NCBI GenBank assembly: GCA_025024175.1
Contig: QCXZ01000064.1
Location: 25,416,286 to 25,480,285, forward strand
DNA from: Rhyzopertha dominica
Taxonomy: Eukaryota > Arthropoda > Insecta > Coleoptera > Bostrichidae
DNA length: 64,000 bases
Direction: 5' to 3'
The position numbers and the translations under genes are program-made. Of the stretch, positions 1-13,640 are shown piece after piece. Numbering within the stretch: the stretch's first letter is position 1; every line of letters starts with the position of its first letter. The notes under the pieces were generated by a model. That model saw only the letters and a list, made by a program, of their open reading frames with translations. It was not told the origin of the DNA and ran no database searches.

Positions 1-2470
1 ATAATTTCGCCATTTGATTATGACCCAGGTCCATCTATACATAAGCACGGTGAAGGAGAAACTAAATGCAGTAATAATATGGCGCTGTTTAGGTAGTCAC
101 CATTGTCGGAACCTTCTTGGATAGTGTTTACCATTGGCGTAGCCGTCCTTCGGCCAGCAGGCAGTAGCTGTTGATTTCCTAATAATGTATTAGAACTGTT
201 GTCTTCGGGTGTTTATTATGTTGTGAAGCAAAACCAAACATTAATTATGCTCGAATTACTAAAGGTGGAATTGTTTATATAAGATTAGTTATGTTCGACT
301 TTATCATGCAATGTATGGTTTAAATAATGACTAAAAGTTCACTGACAATTCTGTTGCGAAATGGGTTCTAAATGTTTAGTAATTTGGACCATTATTACTT
401 ATGTATTAAGTATTGCGTTTATTCAGAACGTGCTTATACGAAATATCGGGTGACTGCTCTTCGGTCATTGACGGAGTTTCTTTATCTTTAATCCACGGAT
501 ATTCATCTCTCAAGAATATTATTATCACTCCATTTCTCGAAATAATTTGACGCACGTTATTCTAGATAAGTTTAAAATGAAGCTGATCTTGTATCACTGT
601 ATTCACAGACGTTATGAACTGCACTAGTAGTACCCGTTTTGGCAGTTAGGTGGCTTTGTCATCATGTCAGGGTTTTGCTGACAGATGGCACTGTCATCTA
701 AATTTCTACCTACATCATACCAAGCTTTGGTATATAGGCAAAACCACTTCTATGTCGAGCTGTCTGCCTAAACCTAAACTGCACTGATGAGCTATAATGA
801 TAGCGAAATAAATCTATCTGCAGTTGGTTGTGGTGCAGACAGCACAGCATAGACATGCATTTTAATGCATTAAAGTAGGTCTATTTATTTGTTTCTTTTT
901 GCTCATATCTTTAGAAAAAGTTTGTTCACCAAACAGGTGTTTTAATCAGTAGCAGCAGTGTCAGGCATTTACAAACAGATTACCAAACAAAGTATAAAGA
1001 AAATTTTCGAAAAAAGAATTGAGAATTTGCAATCAAAATCATCTGGAAAGCAAGAAAGTAGGTACTTACAAATAAGAAAATATAAGTTTTGGAAAAATAT
1101 CACAAAACGATTAACAAAGGAGTAATTTACGTGCGACTATTACATATTGTCTCCGGGCTCGTCTACAGGTGAATGAGCAACTATCCGAGTAAACATCATA
1201 AAATGGTGTTAGTGATGACATAAAGTCCGTGTGGAACAACTGCTATATAGTAGTGAACATATATTTTTGCACTCATTAATGGAAAACTATAAAAATACTC
1301 TTCACAAGGGGTAAGTACTGCTGCTACAGATGTAAATACTTCGAGATCGGTTTAAGAGAAAAAAAATCACATATTCTGTAACCGCGGAATGCAAGAAGAC
1401 TGATAATAGTTTGCTAAGTAATGGTTTCTTATTTTTATAAAGAAGAATTCGAAGAACTGGGCAGCCGAAAATAGTAGATAACAAGCAGTTTTCAAGGTGT
1501 ACACACACGGTAGTCCAGCCATTAAGTTATGGTAAAAAGAGTGAATGAAGAGAATAGAACCTACATAATATTATTGAATAGAAATGTCGTGGAGCTTGTA
1601 GGTGCTTCCTTATGATCCATACAGAAGAGCATTAATGCTAAAATTAGATGAAAAGTAATTCATGGGTCATGGTTACAGTGTTATTAAGTAAACGCAAAGG
1701 AGAATTAATCTTTTCGGGAGAAATACTTGTATATACAGGTAAACGTGTTCCAAACAGGACAGCTACTGCCGACACACGTTTTAAGACTTAAATTAACTTT
1801 AAGGACAAAATGACCACCACTGAAAAAAAGAGAAAGAACATCAACAAGTGCTGAAATTGAACTTTTAAGACAAAATCAAAATCTGAATGCCAGATTTTAC
1901 GATAACATTTATTTCTCAGATCCTAATAATGGTGGAGTTGGCAAACATATCATGCATTACTATGTTATGCGCTAGAAAAACGTTGTATTTGGGAGGAACA
2001 TTTTCAAACCATCTTCTCTACAAATGTCTAGTGCGGAATATCTGGGAATAAAATCATTGGCCCTTATTTCTTTTACAGTTTAATCTAAAATAGTTATTTA
2101 ATGTTTTTAATAAATATTTTACTAGTTCTTTTTGAAGACGTAAATTTGCAAGCGAGACAAGTGTGGTTACTATGTACTAAAAATTCAAGCTTCTAAAAAA
2201 AAGCGGGGTGCAACATTTTAAGTATTTATTACATTAATGGTATTGAATAAACATTCTTCAAAAATACTTTATGTCAAAATTTACAGATTTATACAGCTCT
2301 GCATGTTTCGACTTTTTAAGACGAACAATTATTATCCATGTTACCTATGCAAATGTACTTTGCACTTTCAATCTCGTCATGTTCATTGTTATTCGTCGTT
2401 AAAAGTCAGTTGTTAAGTAATAAAATAATATTCGTTAGAAAAATCTTTTATTCCCAGTTTTAGTTCCTAC
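1..2470. other. Non-genic AT-rich DNA
   Basis: No coding region with recognisable protein similarity, no tRNA and no clear transposon terminus was seen in this stretch. The open frames are short and of low complexity. It reads like insect intergenic DNA. Confidence 0.5.
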
Positions 2471-2474
2471 AAAC

Positions 2475-3172
2475 ATTTTTAACTTTTACACATTTCACTT
2501 CTAACCACTTTTCGTAACGCTGCACCAGCTTCTTCAACTGGGGATTGGATTGGGAATTGAACCAGTGCATAACAGCGGTCTTGAGTCTACGAGTTCTTGA
2601 AGCGTTGCCTAGCAAACGAGTGTTTGAATGTAAGAAGAGGACATAATCGCTAGGTTCAAGGTTGGGACGTAAAATGGGTAAGGACGAACATTGTCATTGA
2701 CGAGGATTATTCCCGCGCCTATACGATTTTAGTTGTCCCACGCTCCATGGATTGAACCAACAGAACGCCTTTATCAACCCAGAAAATGATAGCCTCCATT
2801 ATTCTAGCCAGCGTGTAACAAGATTGCTTGATTTCTTTCGGTTTTCATTTGTTTAGTTTCGGAGGTTTCGTAAAATATTCACCTCTCGTTGCCCTTAACA
2901 ATCTGGGTAAACAAGTCGATAACTATCCAAAAACGCACGCCCATTTGACATTATTTGTTCGATGTGCTGGTCCGTAGGCATTTTTAGGACCCACCTTGCA
3001 CAAAATTTGTGATATTCAAGCTTTCGGTAACTATGTTGTATATGGTAGTGCGTCCAGCCAGAGGAAATTCATCAACTAGAGCACTAATGGTCCATCGTCG
3101 TTCAGATCGAAGCTTTTGGTCCAGCTGCAGAATGAGTTTCGGTCTATATACTGGGCCTGCCATTATGTTCAC
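2475..3172 (-). pseudogene. Mariner-family transposase relic
   Basis: Reading the reverse strand, a 62-residue open piece shows the second helix-turn-helix region of a mariner transposase (LRSERRWTISALVDEF followed by GRTTIYNIV). Farther downstream and in shifted frames come NDNVRPYPF-like and LNLAPSDY-like remnants of the catalytic core. Near 2480-2600 comes a C-terminal stretch with MHWFNSQ and LVQRYEKWLEV, typical of the end of mariner proteins. The central DDE region is mostly missing or scrambled and there are several stops. It is a dead, internally deleted copy. The N-terminal start was not found. Family assignment rests on remembered mariner patterns. Confidence 0.6.
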
Positions 3173-4093
3173 ATTAGTGTGACAATTCTTGAATTTTTAG
3201 CACCTTGCCTTCACTCACTACAGCTGGGTCATAAACAAGGTATAACGCCTTGTGGATTGAGCGGCTAAGGATCCAAATATGCATCGTATATGATCCTATC
3301 CGAACTTTTTGTGATGGTTAGTTAGTTTGAATATTGGCCAAACTATTAGGCTATATGTCGCTTCGTACCGCCATTAAGTCTATTACCTCTCTACATTCAT
3401 AAACGCTAAAACAGGTCTTTATCGAGATTATAAAAAAATCCTCTGGTTTTCATTACTTTCAGCTCTCGATACTGAATCATTAACCAAAGCGTCCCTTAAT
3501 AAATAAGTGCTAGAAACTCTCGCCTACTTTAAGTACAAATTAAGAAGTTACGTCACTGATTTCAGTCGTACCTGTAGAGGTATGGCGCGGCGAGCCTGGC
3601 GTCATATCTATTATATTAAATAGATAAGTAAAGTAGCTACCGGGCTTAACCTGCCTCGTCATCGTGCGATAGTAAATCATTAAACAGGATGACTCGGTGC
3701 ATGCAGCGGGCCTCCTGTCACCTCCGCCGGCCCTGTCGACACTAGCGCCTCAGGATCTGGCCTCTTCAAGTCACCAGTCAGCAGTTTTTGTGGGATGTGC
3801 GCCAGCAGTCGCACATCGAGTGCTATTTTGGCAGCGGTGTGCCGCTAATGAATGACGAATGACCCGTTCGGCCTCGGTGATTTTTTCTTTTGCAATTTGC
3901 AGTCACCTTCGTTTTTTGTTCTTAGGTTCTTAAGCAATTAATGGAACACCGTCTAAGTGACTTGAATGGTTGTAGGTAATATCAGATAAGACCGAGAGGT
4001 TGGGGTCGAAAGCTCAGGTGAAGCAGTATACCATTCAAGAAAGAGCTATGACGGAGCTTGAGATTTTTTAAGTGTATATCTTATCGTCTTATA

Positions 4094-5215
4094 CAGGGTG
4101 ATTGATTTTTGGAAGTTGTAATATTCACAATTCTGAACAAAAAACTGGTACCGACTTATACCCTAAAGCGCTCCATTTCAGAGATACAACCCTTATATAA
4201 GTTGTAATTAAACAATCACTGTTTCTAAAACATCTGAGTAATCTAGAAATATTCAAATTTGAAATTCCGGTAATTATCTTAGCTATAGAAGGGCCTGATT
4301 TCAGACATATTTTCATTTTCTTACATTCACTGATGGGTAGAGAAATTAAGGGTAGTTGCCCTTTTCTTTTCAATAACTTTTCATCCCTTAGTGGTTTCAT
4401 TCTTCTTGCACAAAAAGTTACTCTTTCTGTATGTCCATAAAATTAACCGTTTTCGAGACAATCGACATTTTATTCGAACATGCTTAAACAGAAATGGGAT
4501 ATTCGAATCACACCAGCAAGGTTATCATAAAAGAAACAAACTATATTACTGTCAGAATTAAGTAAAATTTATTAAGATTCCAGCTTACAGTCAATCTTAC
4601 CTAGTCTGTTTACACACGCTGAATATGCCGATATGGTATTTGTGTATGGTACGGCCCAAAAAACGCTTTCCATATCCTTTAGAAGCAGCTGATGCACACC
4701 GTTGGCAATAACCATACCTACCTAAATACCATATTGGTATAGTCAACGTGTGTAAGCACACTACGCATGACTGACTATAAACTGGAATCTTAATCCTACT
4801 TAATTCTTACAGTAATATCGTTTGTTTCATTTGTCATAGCCTTGCTGATGTGATTCGAATATCCAATTTCTGATTAAGCATGTTCGAATAGAATGTCGTT
4901 TATCTCGAAAACGGTTAATCTTATTTATATACGAAAAGCGTAACTTCTCTGTGTAAGAAGAATGGTAGATTTCAAAAATTAGGTCAGAATCATGAAACCA
5001 CTAAGGGATGAGAAGTTATTGAGAAGAAAAGGGTAACACCCTTAAGTTTTCTACCCCTTAATGAATGTAAAGAATGAAGATGTGTCTAAAATCAGGCTTT
5101 TCTGTAGCTAAGATGATTACCGGAATTTCAAATTTGATTATTTCTAGATTACTTAGGTATTTCAGAAAAAGTGGTTGTTTAATTACAACTTTTAATGGTT
5201 GTATCTCTGAAACGG
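4094..5215. repeat. 1.1-kb foldback (palindromic) element
   Basis: Two arms of about 500-560 bp are inverted copies of each other around a centre near 4690. The left end reads TA then CAGGGTGATTGAT, a Tc1/mariner-like terminus next to a TA dinucleotide. The right arm lacks its last roughly 85 bp and passes into LINE sequence near 5215. The 91-residue reverse frame at 4125-4400 is just one arm read through. A shorter version of the same family forms the insertion site of the Polinton at 25.5/40.3 kb. It codes for nothing recognisable, so it is probably non-autonomous. Confidence 0.75.
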
Positions 5216-5224
5216 TGTGTAAGT

Positions 5225-6700
5225 TTACGATTTGTGTTAAATGAACTTCGTCATTGTGAAGGATTGTATTGGGTGTTTGTCTCTACCATTGGAACACATA
5301 TTCAAGCTTACATTGCGGTCCAGTATCTTTCCGGATATATGGGAATTTTCGAAAATTTGTCCCCTATTCAAATCGGGCAGTCATGTTGATGTCACTTACT
5401 GTAGACAGATATGTATAATATGTAATTTGCACAATTATTTGAGACTGTTTTGTTTGAAAGTATATACACTCACATACTTCTCGCAGTGAGCGATAGTCAG
5501 CATGGGCTTCAATAGACGACCACAATACGCTTCTGAAGCGCTAGATAAAAAGTGTTGTGTTATATACACCGACTTGTCAAAAGCATTTGACAAAGTAAAC
5601 CATTATATATACGTATTTTTTTTCTTCTTTTGCTGGTTTACTCCAAATATTAAAACTATATTCTTTTATGCGACGTTTCGGTGGATAATTTTCCAGCTTT
5701 TTCAAGCTTTTATTATTTTTTTTATACAAGGACTTAGTAGTATATACCACAATATTATCTAATAATAATTAAAATTAACAAATAAATAACCCACCAAATA
5801 AAACGATAAATTCAAAATTTGGAAACAGTGTATAAAAACAACTACAAAAATTTCAATTAAATACATGACAGTGACACTGACAAAATCAAAAATAAACCAA
5901 AAAAGAAATAAAAGCATAAAATTATTTTAATAACCACAACAGAGTATGATACATATAATACAGGTAAATAAATTATTATAATTAATTTAGGTTCTATCAT
6001 TTTTTATAGTATTTCATTATCAAAGATATATGTTTTATAATTTCAGAATTGTATTATAAAGTAGAAAAAAAAATAAAAGCTTGAAAAAGGTGGAAAATTA
6101 TCCACCGAAACGTCGCATAAAAGAATATAGTTTTAGTATTTGGAGTAAACCAGCAAAAGAAGAAAAAAAATACGTATATATAAAAAAATAACTCCAACAA
6201 AATAAAAGAAGATACAAAATAAACCATTATATTTTGTTTGGTACACTGTATCAATATGGTCTTTGTCATGAGTTGATAACTCTAGTAAAATCTATTTACT
6301 ACGTAGAAGGCAATATATGCAATATGAGGGCTGCAAGTCTGACACATATAAATGTGCAAGTGGTGTTACCCAGGGCTCAAATCTGAGGCTACTAATGTTT
6401 ATTATATTTGTTAGTGGTTTAGTTGACTACTGTAAAATCAATGAAAGAGTCCAACTATATTTATATGCTGATGATGTAAAAATTGCCCATGTTGTAAAGA
6501 ACGAGAGAAATTGATTTAGCTTGGGCTTATATGCTTGAATGAGTGGTGTTAAGTAAATAAATTAGATCTGAATAATCAGTAAGTGCTTTTTAATGACATA
6601 TTCTAAAATAGCAATGATCTGTTTTTTCCATATCATATTAACAATATTGAACCGACAAAGAGAATTAAATGTAAAGATTTGGGAACAAGTAAGATAGTAA
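5225..6700 (+). pseudogene. LINE reverse transcriptase relic (jockey/CR1-like)
   Basis: Translation in several frames gives successive pieces of a non-LTR reverse transcriptase. First comes a finger region (LRSSIFPDIWEFSKICPLFK). Then come VIYTDLSKAFDKVNH, GVTQGSN, the catalytic LYLYADDVKIA near 6460-6490, and a thumb remnant (YSKNSNDLFFPY) near 6600. The frame is broken by many stops and by a 0.6-kb insertion exactly within the KAFDKVNH segment. The 5' half including the endonuclease is absent, as in 5'-truncated LINE copies. Confidence 0.75.
5605..6182. repeat. Inverted-repeat insertion splitting the LINE
   Basis: About 110 bp at 5605-5725 recur inverted at 6060-6182, with a shared core TGCGACGTTTCGGTGGATAA. 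The insert disrupts the LINE reverse transcriptase. The 13-bp sequence TAAACCATTATAT occurs on both sides (5596-5608 and 6220-6232) and looks like a target-site duplication. The inner 330 bp are A/T-rich and non-coding. About 40 bp separate the right inverted repeat from the right direct repeat, so the exact ends are unsure. Confidence 0.65.
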
Positions 6701-8150
6701 AATTACTCCATTAGCAGGCAAGGTGTTGGTAACACCAGTATTCCACCCAATCCATTATTCCGTTGCAGAAAGACTGTCAATGGGGAATACAAGGGATCTC
6801 CTTTCTAGGAACAAAATGTCCTAGATTGTTTATTAATGTCTTATTCTTCTCAATAAGGACCACCTTCCATATGTTGTCCGTTTACTACAACAAGCGCTAC
6901 ATCAATTTTGATGTTAAATGTTACTTTTTCTTAGGGTTTGTTAGCTAGTCCTGTAACTTTGTTTGCAGATTTGCGTTTCAAGGTTACTCCAGAGGTTTGG
7001 CAGTTATAATTGTTGCATTTTTGCTATAGCACATACCCAAGCAAAGAGTGTAGCCTTTTTTACATTTTTATTTTACAAACAAATTACGCAATAATATGTA
7101 GGATTGTTAATGGTATCTAACATAAAATTGCATGTTGATGTCTGTCTTTGATGAGCTATGTGACCCACAAACTAATCAGAAAAAGTAAAAAAAAACTTAA
7201 TCGAAAATTAAACAGCTGGGTCGTTTTGGAAAGACCAATGCTCGTTTTCTATACATCTACGATTGGATTAATGATTTCATGCACATAAGAAGAAACAACG
7301 ATAATATTTCGGTTTAATCAACTGCTATTTAATTGATACATTACATATGATATTCAGTAGGAACGAATAAAAAATATAATATCAAGGGAAATGGAGACAA
7401 AAATTGTATCCGTACTAAATACAGCAATGCTGTAGGCAAGTTACACTATTACAGTAAAAAATAATCGAAAACTACACATGAACCTAAGTTAAAGATATAA
7501 TCGTTTATTTTAGTGACAACACACACCTTCATTTATCATTAATATGCAGAGCCATACGCCCGCTGCTACATTCATTCAAAGGTGCGATCGCTCAATTTGT
7601 CCAGCGATATTCCTATGAAACGGGTGATGAATAGTTATTTAACAAGGATTAATTGCCGTGTAATGACGATTTTGTGCACGTCAACCTACCAGAAAACGAT
7701 AGCGAGGCTACCACTCATTCAAATATTGTTCAGTCATCGTCTCCTCATTTATCGTTTCGGACAATGCGGAGGTATCTACACCAATATGCCGCTAAAGAAA
7801 ACAAATTATTTTGCTTGTCGTCAACGCAATACTCAACAATAATTTACTGTTGTACGTTAAATGCAGTTGGAATTAAAATTATTAGGCGCATTGATATAAG
7901 AAATTTGATTCGTATTTAAAAAGACTGTTTTTAATAGACCTGTGAGGTCGATAAAAAAAAGAATGTCGGTGTAAAAATCGCTGTCGTTTTAAAAAAAAAA
8001 CGACAATCATCAAAGGTCATATGATTAAAGTGGATGTGATCATTAAAAATATTTAAATAGCTCAAATGAGTCAAATTTAAGTCTCTCTTTCCCCATGTAG
8101 TTCTATATAAGTATCATTTCCACTTCGAGATAAATCGGTGGAATAAGTGG
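6700..8150. other. Non-genic stretch
   Basis: Nothing codable was recognised between the LINE relic and the BEL/Pao relic. A long terminal repeat of the following retrotransposon was looked for by eye and not found. Confidence 0.4.
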
Positions 8151-8174
8151 AAGTAAAAACTTATTTCGACTGCG

Positions 8175-8435
8175 TTGGTACAGGTCACTGATTCGCATGG
8201 AAATGCACATTCTTGTCGTGTCTTACTAGATAGTGGTTCCCAGTCAAATTTGATAACAATAGAAATGAGTGTTGAAATTAGTATGGCAGGTATTAATCAG
8301 GCTCCATTACAAATTAAACACAAACGTATTGTTCCAAGTCAGTCTCTTGGGAGTGGATATGAAAGGTCATTATCATGCTTGATTGTTCCGCAAATAAGTG
8401 AGTGTGTTCCTGGTCATAATTTGGACACATCTTAG
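8175..8435 (+). pseudogene. BEL/Pao aspartic protease remnant
   Basis: The 86-residue frame has the retropepsin active-site motif in LLDSGSQSNLI, here with a serine in place of the usual threonine (DSG rather than DTG), as is common in Pao elements. It would cleave the Pol polyprotein. It begins the pol region and is cut off by a stop before the spacer to the reverse transcriptase. Confidence 0.7.
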
Positions 8436-9159
8436 TTTACTTAAGGCTTTTACGGCCGGCGTTGGATCTGATGATGATTTTTTCCCGGCTGTTATACCGT
8501 GGTGCAAGGTGTCCCTCTTTCTCTTGAAACTTTTCAGTGCTCTTCGCTGGCAGCATCTTCAATGATGTTCAGGTTTGGTTGTTGTAATCTGAACCAGTTC
8601 AGATGGATACATCTTATCTTAACAATACAAGTCATCTTAAACTGACTGATCCTGGTTTTGGGAATTCTAGAAAAATTGGCATATTGTTGTGTGCTGAAGT
8701 TTTCTATGATCTACTCTCTATTGGGCAGGTAGGTAGCTTTGGGAAAAGGTTTACCTACTCTTCAAAAACACGGTTGGGTTGATTAGTGTTCGATTGGTAC
8801 TTTTATTAAACAACCAAAATCCACAATATGCAATCACAGTATGATTTTGTATATTTAAGAACAGTTTGAAAAATTCTGGTCTGTGGAAGTTTCCATCGTT
8901 AGAAACGTATGTCAAGGGAAGACAAGGCATGCAAAAAATATTCGCAGATACAATAAAGCGAGTTAAAGATGGTACGTTTATCGTACAAATTCCATAGCAG
9001 ATTCATTAGATAACTTGGGACATTCAAAGGAATATGTTTTAGAAATATTTTTGGCATTAGGGAAAAAGTTGGAAGGAAATCCGACATTAAAGTCAATCTA
9101 TATAGATTTTATCAGTACCGACACATGGAACATATGACATTCGTCAAACAATCTTCAAA

Positions 9160-9775
9160 GAATTCATACTACTCGGCACATGTTGAATGAGGGTAGTTCA
9201 ACAACTAAGTTAAAAGTTGTCTTTAATGGATCTTTTAAAACAGATAATGGAGTATCACTGAACGATCTTCAGTATACTATTCCGACTTTGCAAGATGATT
9301 TGGTTTCAGTTGTATTACGCTTTAGAGAAACACAATGTTGTTTTGTGTGCTGATATAGAAAAAATGTATAAGATGATTTTGATAGATCCTGGTCAACGCT
9401 CATGGATCATGGAGGGAAAATTCAAATGAAACATTGGATGAATATACTTTGAATACTGTAGCCTACGGTACGAAGTTTGCCCCTTATTTGGTAATGCGGT
9501 GCTTAAAACATCTTGGTTTAGATCATTCAGATAAATTTCCTGATGCATCTCAAATAATTTTGAAAGATTTCTATGTCGATGGGTCGTCAAACGATATGGA
9601 TGCAGTTATGTTGGGTAAACAAGTCACATCGATATTAAAATCTGGATATATGGATTTGAAAAAATGGGTTTCAAATGAGTGTAATGTAGTTAGAGAACTT
9701 ACTGACTTTGATTCGAAAGTAGATAATGTGCATTTTGGAGAGAAATATCACAACAAAGCACTTGAATTATATTAA
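9160..9775 (+). pseudogene. BEL/Pao reverse transcriptase remnant
   Basis: Across frames one reads a conserved leading block (KVVFNGSFKTDNGVSLNDLQ), the first catalytic block ADIEKMYKMI near 9350, and the region around the catalytic loop. The usual YVDD appears as FYVDG, so the second catalytic aspartate pair is damaged. The open piece at 9434-9775 continues past the loop. The enzyme cannot be active as written. Confidence 0.7.
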
Positions 9776-10804
9776 GCATTTAAATCAGATCGTTTTATGT
9801 AAAGAGGTCTGTTTTGTCATCTATTTCAAGAAGCTTCGATGCCCTAGGCCCTTTAGCCCCGTGATAATAATTAACAAGCTACCTCTACAGAAACTTTGGA
9901 ATGAAAAGTTGGCTTGGCATGAAACAGTATTTTTGGAGATAGATACTGAGTTAAGAACATTGCAAAATCAGAGGCATACAGTGCTTGCATATATGTAGAA
10001 GTATATCAAGTGCGGGTAATATACATTTGCGTCTTTAGAATTATTAACTATTCCCAGATTGGAACTTGTGGCGCCATTCTTTTAACAAAGTTAGTAATAA
10101 AAGTTAAACAGTCAATGAAACTGGAATCTCACAAAGCTTTTCTGTGGAGAGACACGACTTTCGTATTGGGTTGGGTTCGCTCGTCACGTGATTTGCTAAA
10201 CACTTTTGTTTCCAATATTTATTTGAAAAATTTAATTGATATTTCGTTAGTCAGAAGACAATTGTTCTGACATCTCGTGGATTTGCTCTAGATAATTTCA
10301 TTAAATGTCAAAAGTGGTGGCATGGACCACAATGGTTGTCATTGGAGAAAAATAATTAGCCTGCCAAAAAATTTAAACTAGTGGAGATTTACATTGATGT
10401 CAAAATGAATTCAAGCATGTGTGTGATGGGTAAACTGAAATGAAGTTTGATTTTGATAAATTTAGTAGTTTTGATAAAGTGAAAAATGTTGTGGCTTATA
10501 CTCGTATTTTCCGGTTCTGCAACAAGGTTAAAGGAAACAAGGTGTTTGAAGGACATTTGAGAACTATTGAATTACAAAATGCTTTAACACGCGTGATTAA
10601 AGTGACTCAATTTGAATCATTTGGAAATTTCTGAGATAAGAAAGGGTAATGTCATTAAAAAGAGGAGTTTACTAAATTTGACACCATTTCTTGATCAATG
10701 GATTGTTAAGGGGGGGGGTATGTCTTGTACCTACTATCACAATTTGACTATGATAAGAAACATCGAATTCTTTTGTTCTCTAAACATAAGCTTACTTACC
10801 TCTG

Positions 10805-11781
10805 TTGTGTGTTTCTGAACATAAAAGACTGCTTTACGCTGGTTCTCAGTTGTTCAATCAGAGAAAACTAATAGACTGTTGGGGGCAGAAACTGGCCAGA
10901 AATTACTACAGAAATCCTAAACCTACTAATCAAATAATGGGAGTCCTTGCTGAAGATCGTATTAAACCCATGCTTCCGTTCTATAATATAGAAGTGGACT
11001 ATACAGGTCCTTTCTTTCTTATTAAATTGAGATAAGGGCGGGGAGCTAAATTAACTAAATGCTACATTGGTCTATTTGTTTGCTTCTCGACAAAATGTAT
11101 TCAGTTGGAATTGGTATCGGAGTTGACAGCAGATGCATTCATGGCGACATTTAGACGATTTGTGTCAAGACGAGGTAAACCTGCTAGAGTTTATTCAGAT
11201 AATGGTACTACTTTTACTGGAGCTAATTCTTCACTAAGAGAGTTAGGAAAATTTCTAAAGGATCAGGCTAATTACATTATTAGAATGTTTCGAAAATGAA
11301 GGGGCTTCATGACACCCTACGAATTCACCAAACTGGTGGCTTGTGTGAGGCCAGGGTAAAGTAATGCCAAGTTCGTTTAAAGAAATGCTTCACTTACATT
11401 TGAACATTTCATGACTTTATTGGCACAAGTTGAGACAGTTCTGAATTCCAGACCTTTAGACCCTCTTTTCCCCAAACACCTTTACACTTTCTGATTGGCA
11501 GAGGACTGACCTAACTACCAGATCAAGTTGTTTATGGCACTAAAACTAATAGACTGTCAAGGTTTCAACATGTCTAGATGTTGTATCAACATTTTTTGAG
11601 TAGGTGGTCAAAGGAGTACACCTCCGAACTTCAGACTAGAGGCAAATGGAAGATAAATATGGACAAAATCAAGGTTGGACAGCTGGTGTTGGTGAAAGAC
11701 AATAATCTACCATCGTTAAACTATAAAAATAACCGCAATGTTTCCTGGTATAAACAACAAAGTACGTGTGGTCCCAGTTAA
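10805..11781 (+). pseudogene. BEL/Pao integrase remnant
   Basis: Three open pieces follow one another. The first holds the zinc-domain/core junction with KPMLPFYNIEVDYTGPF. The second (11105-11299) holds the core with YSDNGTTFTGAN, carrying a catalytic aspartate. The third (11578-11781) holds the C-terminal region with KVGQLVLVKDNNLPS. Stops and shifts separate them. The position after RNase H fits a BEL/Pao pol. Confidence 0.7.
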
Positions 11782-11849
11782 GACTCCGTATGGGAAGATA
11801 AAACGTTTTGGTGCAAAGCTATGTCCACTGCCTGCTGAAGACTAAAATT

Positions 11850-13640
11850 CATAGACTTGTGTTTATTCATTTTGGACTTCTTTGTGTTGAAAGATACCCT
11901 TTCAAGGTGGGTGGTATGTTCAGCATTATTCAGTTCCTAATTCATTTCGTTCTAAATCAGAGTTGGTAACCCTGGGCGCAACTGTAACCACAGCGCTCTT
12001 CAGCCTTTTTTGCAGTTTGACATTATGGTAGCATCGCTCATGATGTTTACAAGTTCACATGTTAGTGCAAGTTTAAGTATACCTATACATATATTGAAAA
12101 GTATATTCAGTTTGCAAGCACTGGCCTTTATTTCTAAAGATTATGCGGGCATAAGCGGGTATATCCCCAACAAAGCACACCAACATTGTCTACTATAGGG
12201 GCGAATTTTAGCTAGAAGTTTTAACTCAGAGAGGATTATATTGAAAAATTTAATTGTGTATCTAGGTTGTTTCGTTCACAGTCAGACCTGAGACTTTTAG
12301 CAGAGAGATGGCTATTAATAACAATCGTATAAACCGGATTCGTAAGCATCCTAATTAAAGACAATATTTGTCGTTATTTATAATAGGTTATCGTGGAGTA
12401 TTGTGCTTAGCAAGCACTTTTTTATTAGAGGTCACCCTTCTTTAAATCTATTCAACAGGTTTCTGTTAGCTGACATTCTATCGTTGATTTCAGTTTAGCT
12501 TATCTTCCTCAAACATCGTGCAAATATTCCTCACCGTCTATTGTAACGATGACGAAATTGACGGTCATTTAGTTATTGTTGTGTCGAACAATCAGCGGTT
12601 GTAACAATGTTATTGTCGTCTTTTGATTGCCTTATTTTAGTCGGGTGCATCATGCATACTGCCCTGACACGCACATAATGCCTGTAAGCAGAGTTTTTGG
12701 CCAACTGACACAAAGCTGTTGCTGCAGAGGCGGCGCAAGCATGGGATATTCTTTTTAACAGCCTCGCTTTTGTGTTACACGCGATAGAGTTCTGGCTGCA
12801 CGTTGTTCAACTGTCGGTTCAGAAAGGTTTTTTTTTCTTTATGGGTGATGCTTTACCCATTAGAATCGCTGTAGAAATTTTAATAGTCAATAAGAAAAGT
12901 ATCCAGGTCTAGTTATAATAGTATCAACAAATTAAGGCCACATTAAATTTTTTATGGTACTTTATAATAGTATTAAATTTGGAAGGTCGTTTGAAGTAGT
13001 AATTTTATCCGGTACTTAAATTAAAAAAAAACACAAAAGAGCCTAAAAGCAGATTAAAACAAAAGCGACTTATCTTGGCTAATTAAAAATTGCTAAAAAG
13101 AGTTCTAGCTTTGGCAGGGTTCAGAAAAGGCTGCAAAAAATATTAATGCAAAAAACATCGTAACTAAGCAGTTATAGATTACTTAACTTAAAAACACCTA
13201 GCAAATCGACGCCTTCACACTATCCACAAATACAAAAGCATGACAAATCTAACTATAACTCCATCAACATCGGAAATGGCGTATCGTATGATAAATTATA
13301 TCACATGTAGAATAATGATGAAAGGCACAATAAGTAAATAACGAGCGGATGATTCCAAAGACAAAACTTAGTCATTATAAACAATACAATAAGAATTAGT
13401 TTTTTTCCAAATTACAGAAAACAGACTGAAAATAATGTGTTTTTTAAGTGCGAAAGCAATTTATCTCTGGAGTTTTTGTCACTTTGACTCAGTTTATCAA
13501 AACGCTCGAGCATATCAGTTTTATATTCAAGAGATTTCAATGTGCACTTCGCGTTTTTAAGTACATTAAAACCAATTTTATTAAATTAGATGCAAAAAAA
13601 AACTTCGTTTTAACAATTACACCTCATTTGCTTAATTGAA
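11850..13640. other. Non-genic stretch
   Basis: No supported gene, RNA or repeat was recognised. Short open frames here show no known domain. Confidence 0.4.

Larger units (their letters stand above)
8160..11850 (+). mobile_element. Decayed BEL/Pao retrotransposon (pol region)
   Basis: The order aspartic protease, reverse transcriptase, RNase H, integrase is readable on the forward strand across frames. This is the pol order of BEL/Pao elements. Sequence style (LNDPGFG-like spacer, ADIEKMYK, the Pao-type integrase segment DYTGPF) fits that superfamily rather than gypsy or copia. Many frameshifts and stops make it non-functional. No gag and no flanking LTRs were identified. It differs from the second BEL/Pao copy at 44.6-50.4 kb in sequence and strand. 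Confidence 0.75.

Noticed and set aside
4125..4400. 91-codon reverse frame
   Set aside because: One arm of a palindromic non-coding element; no domain.
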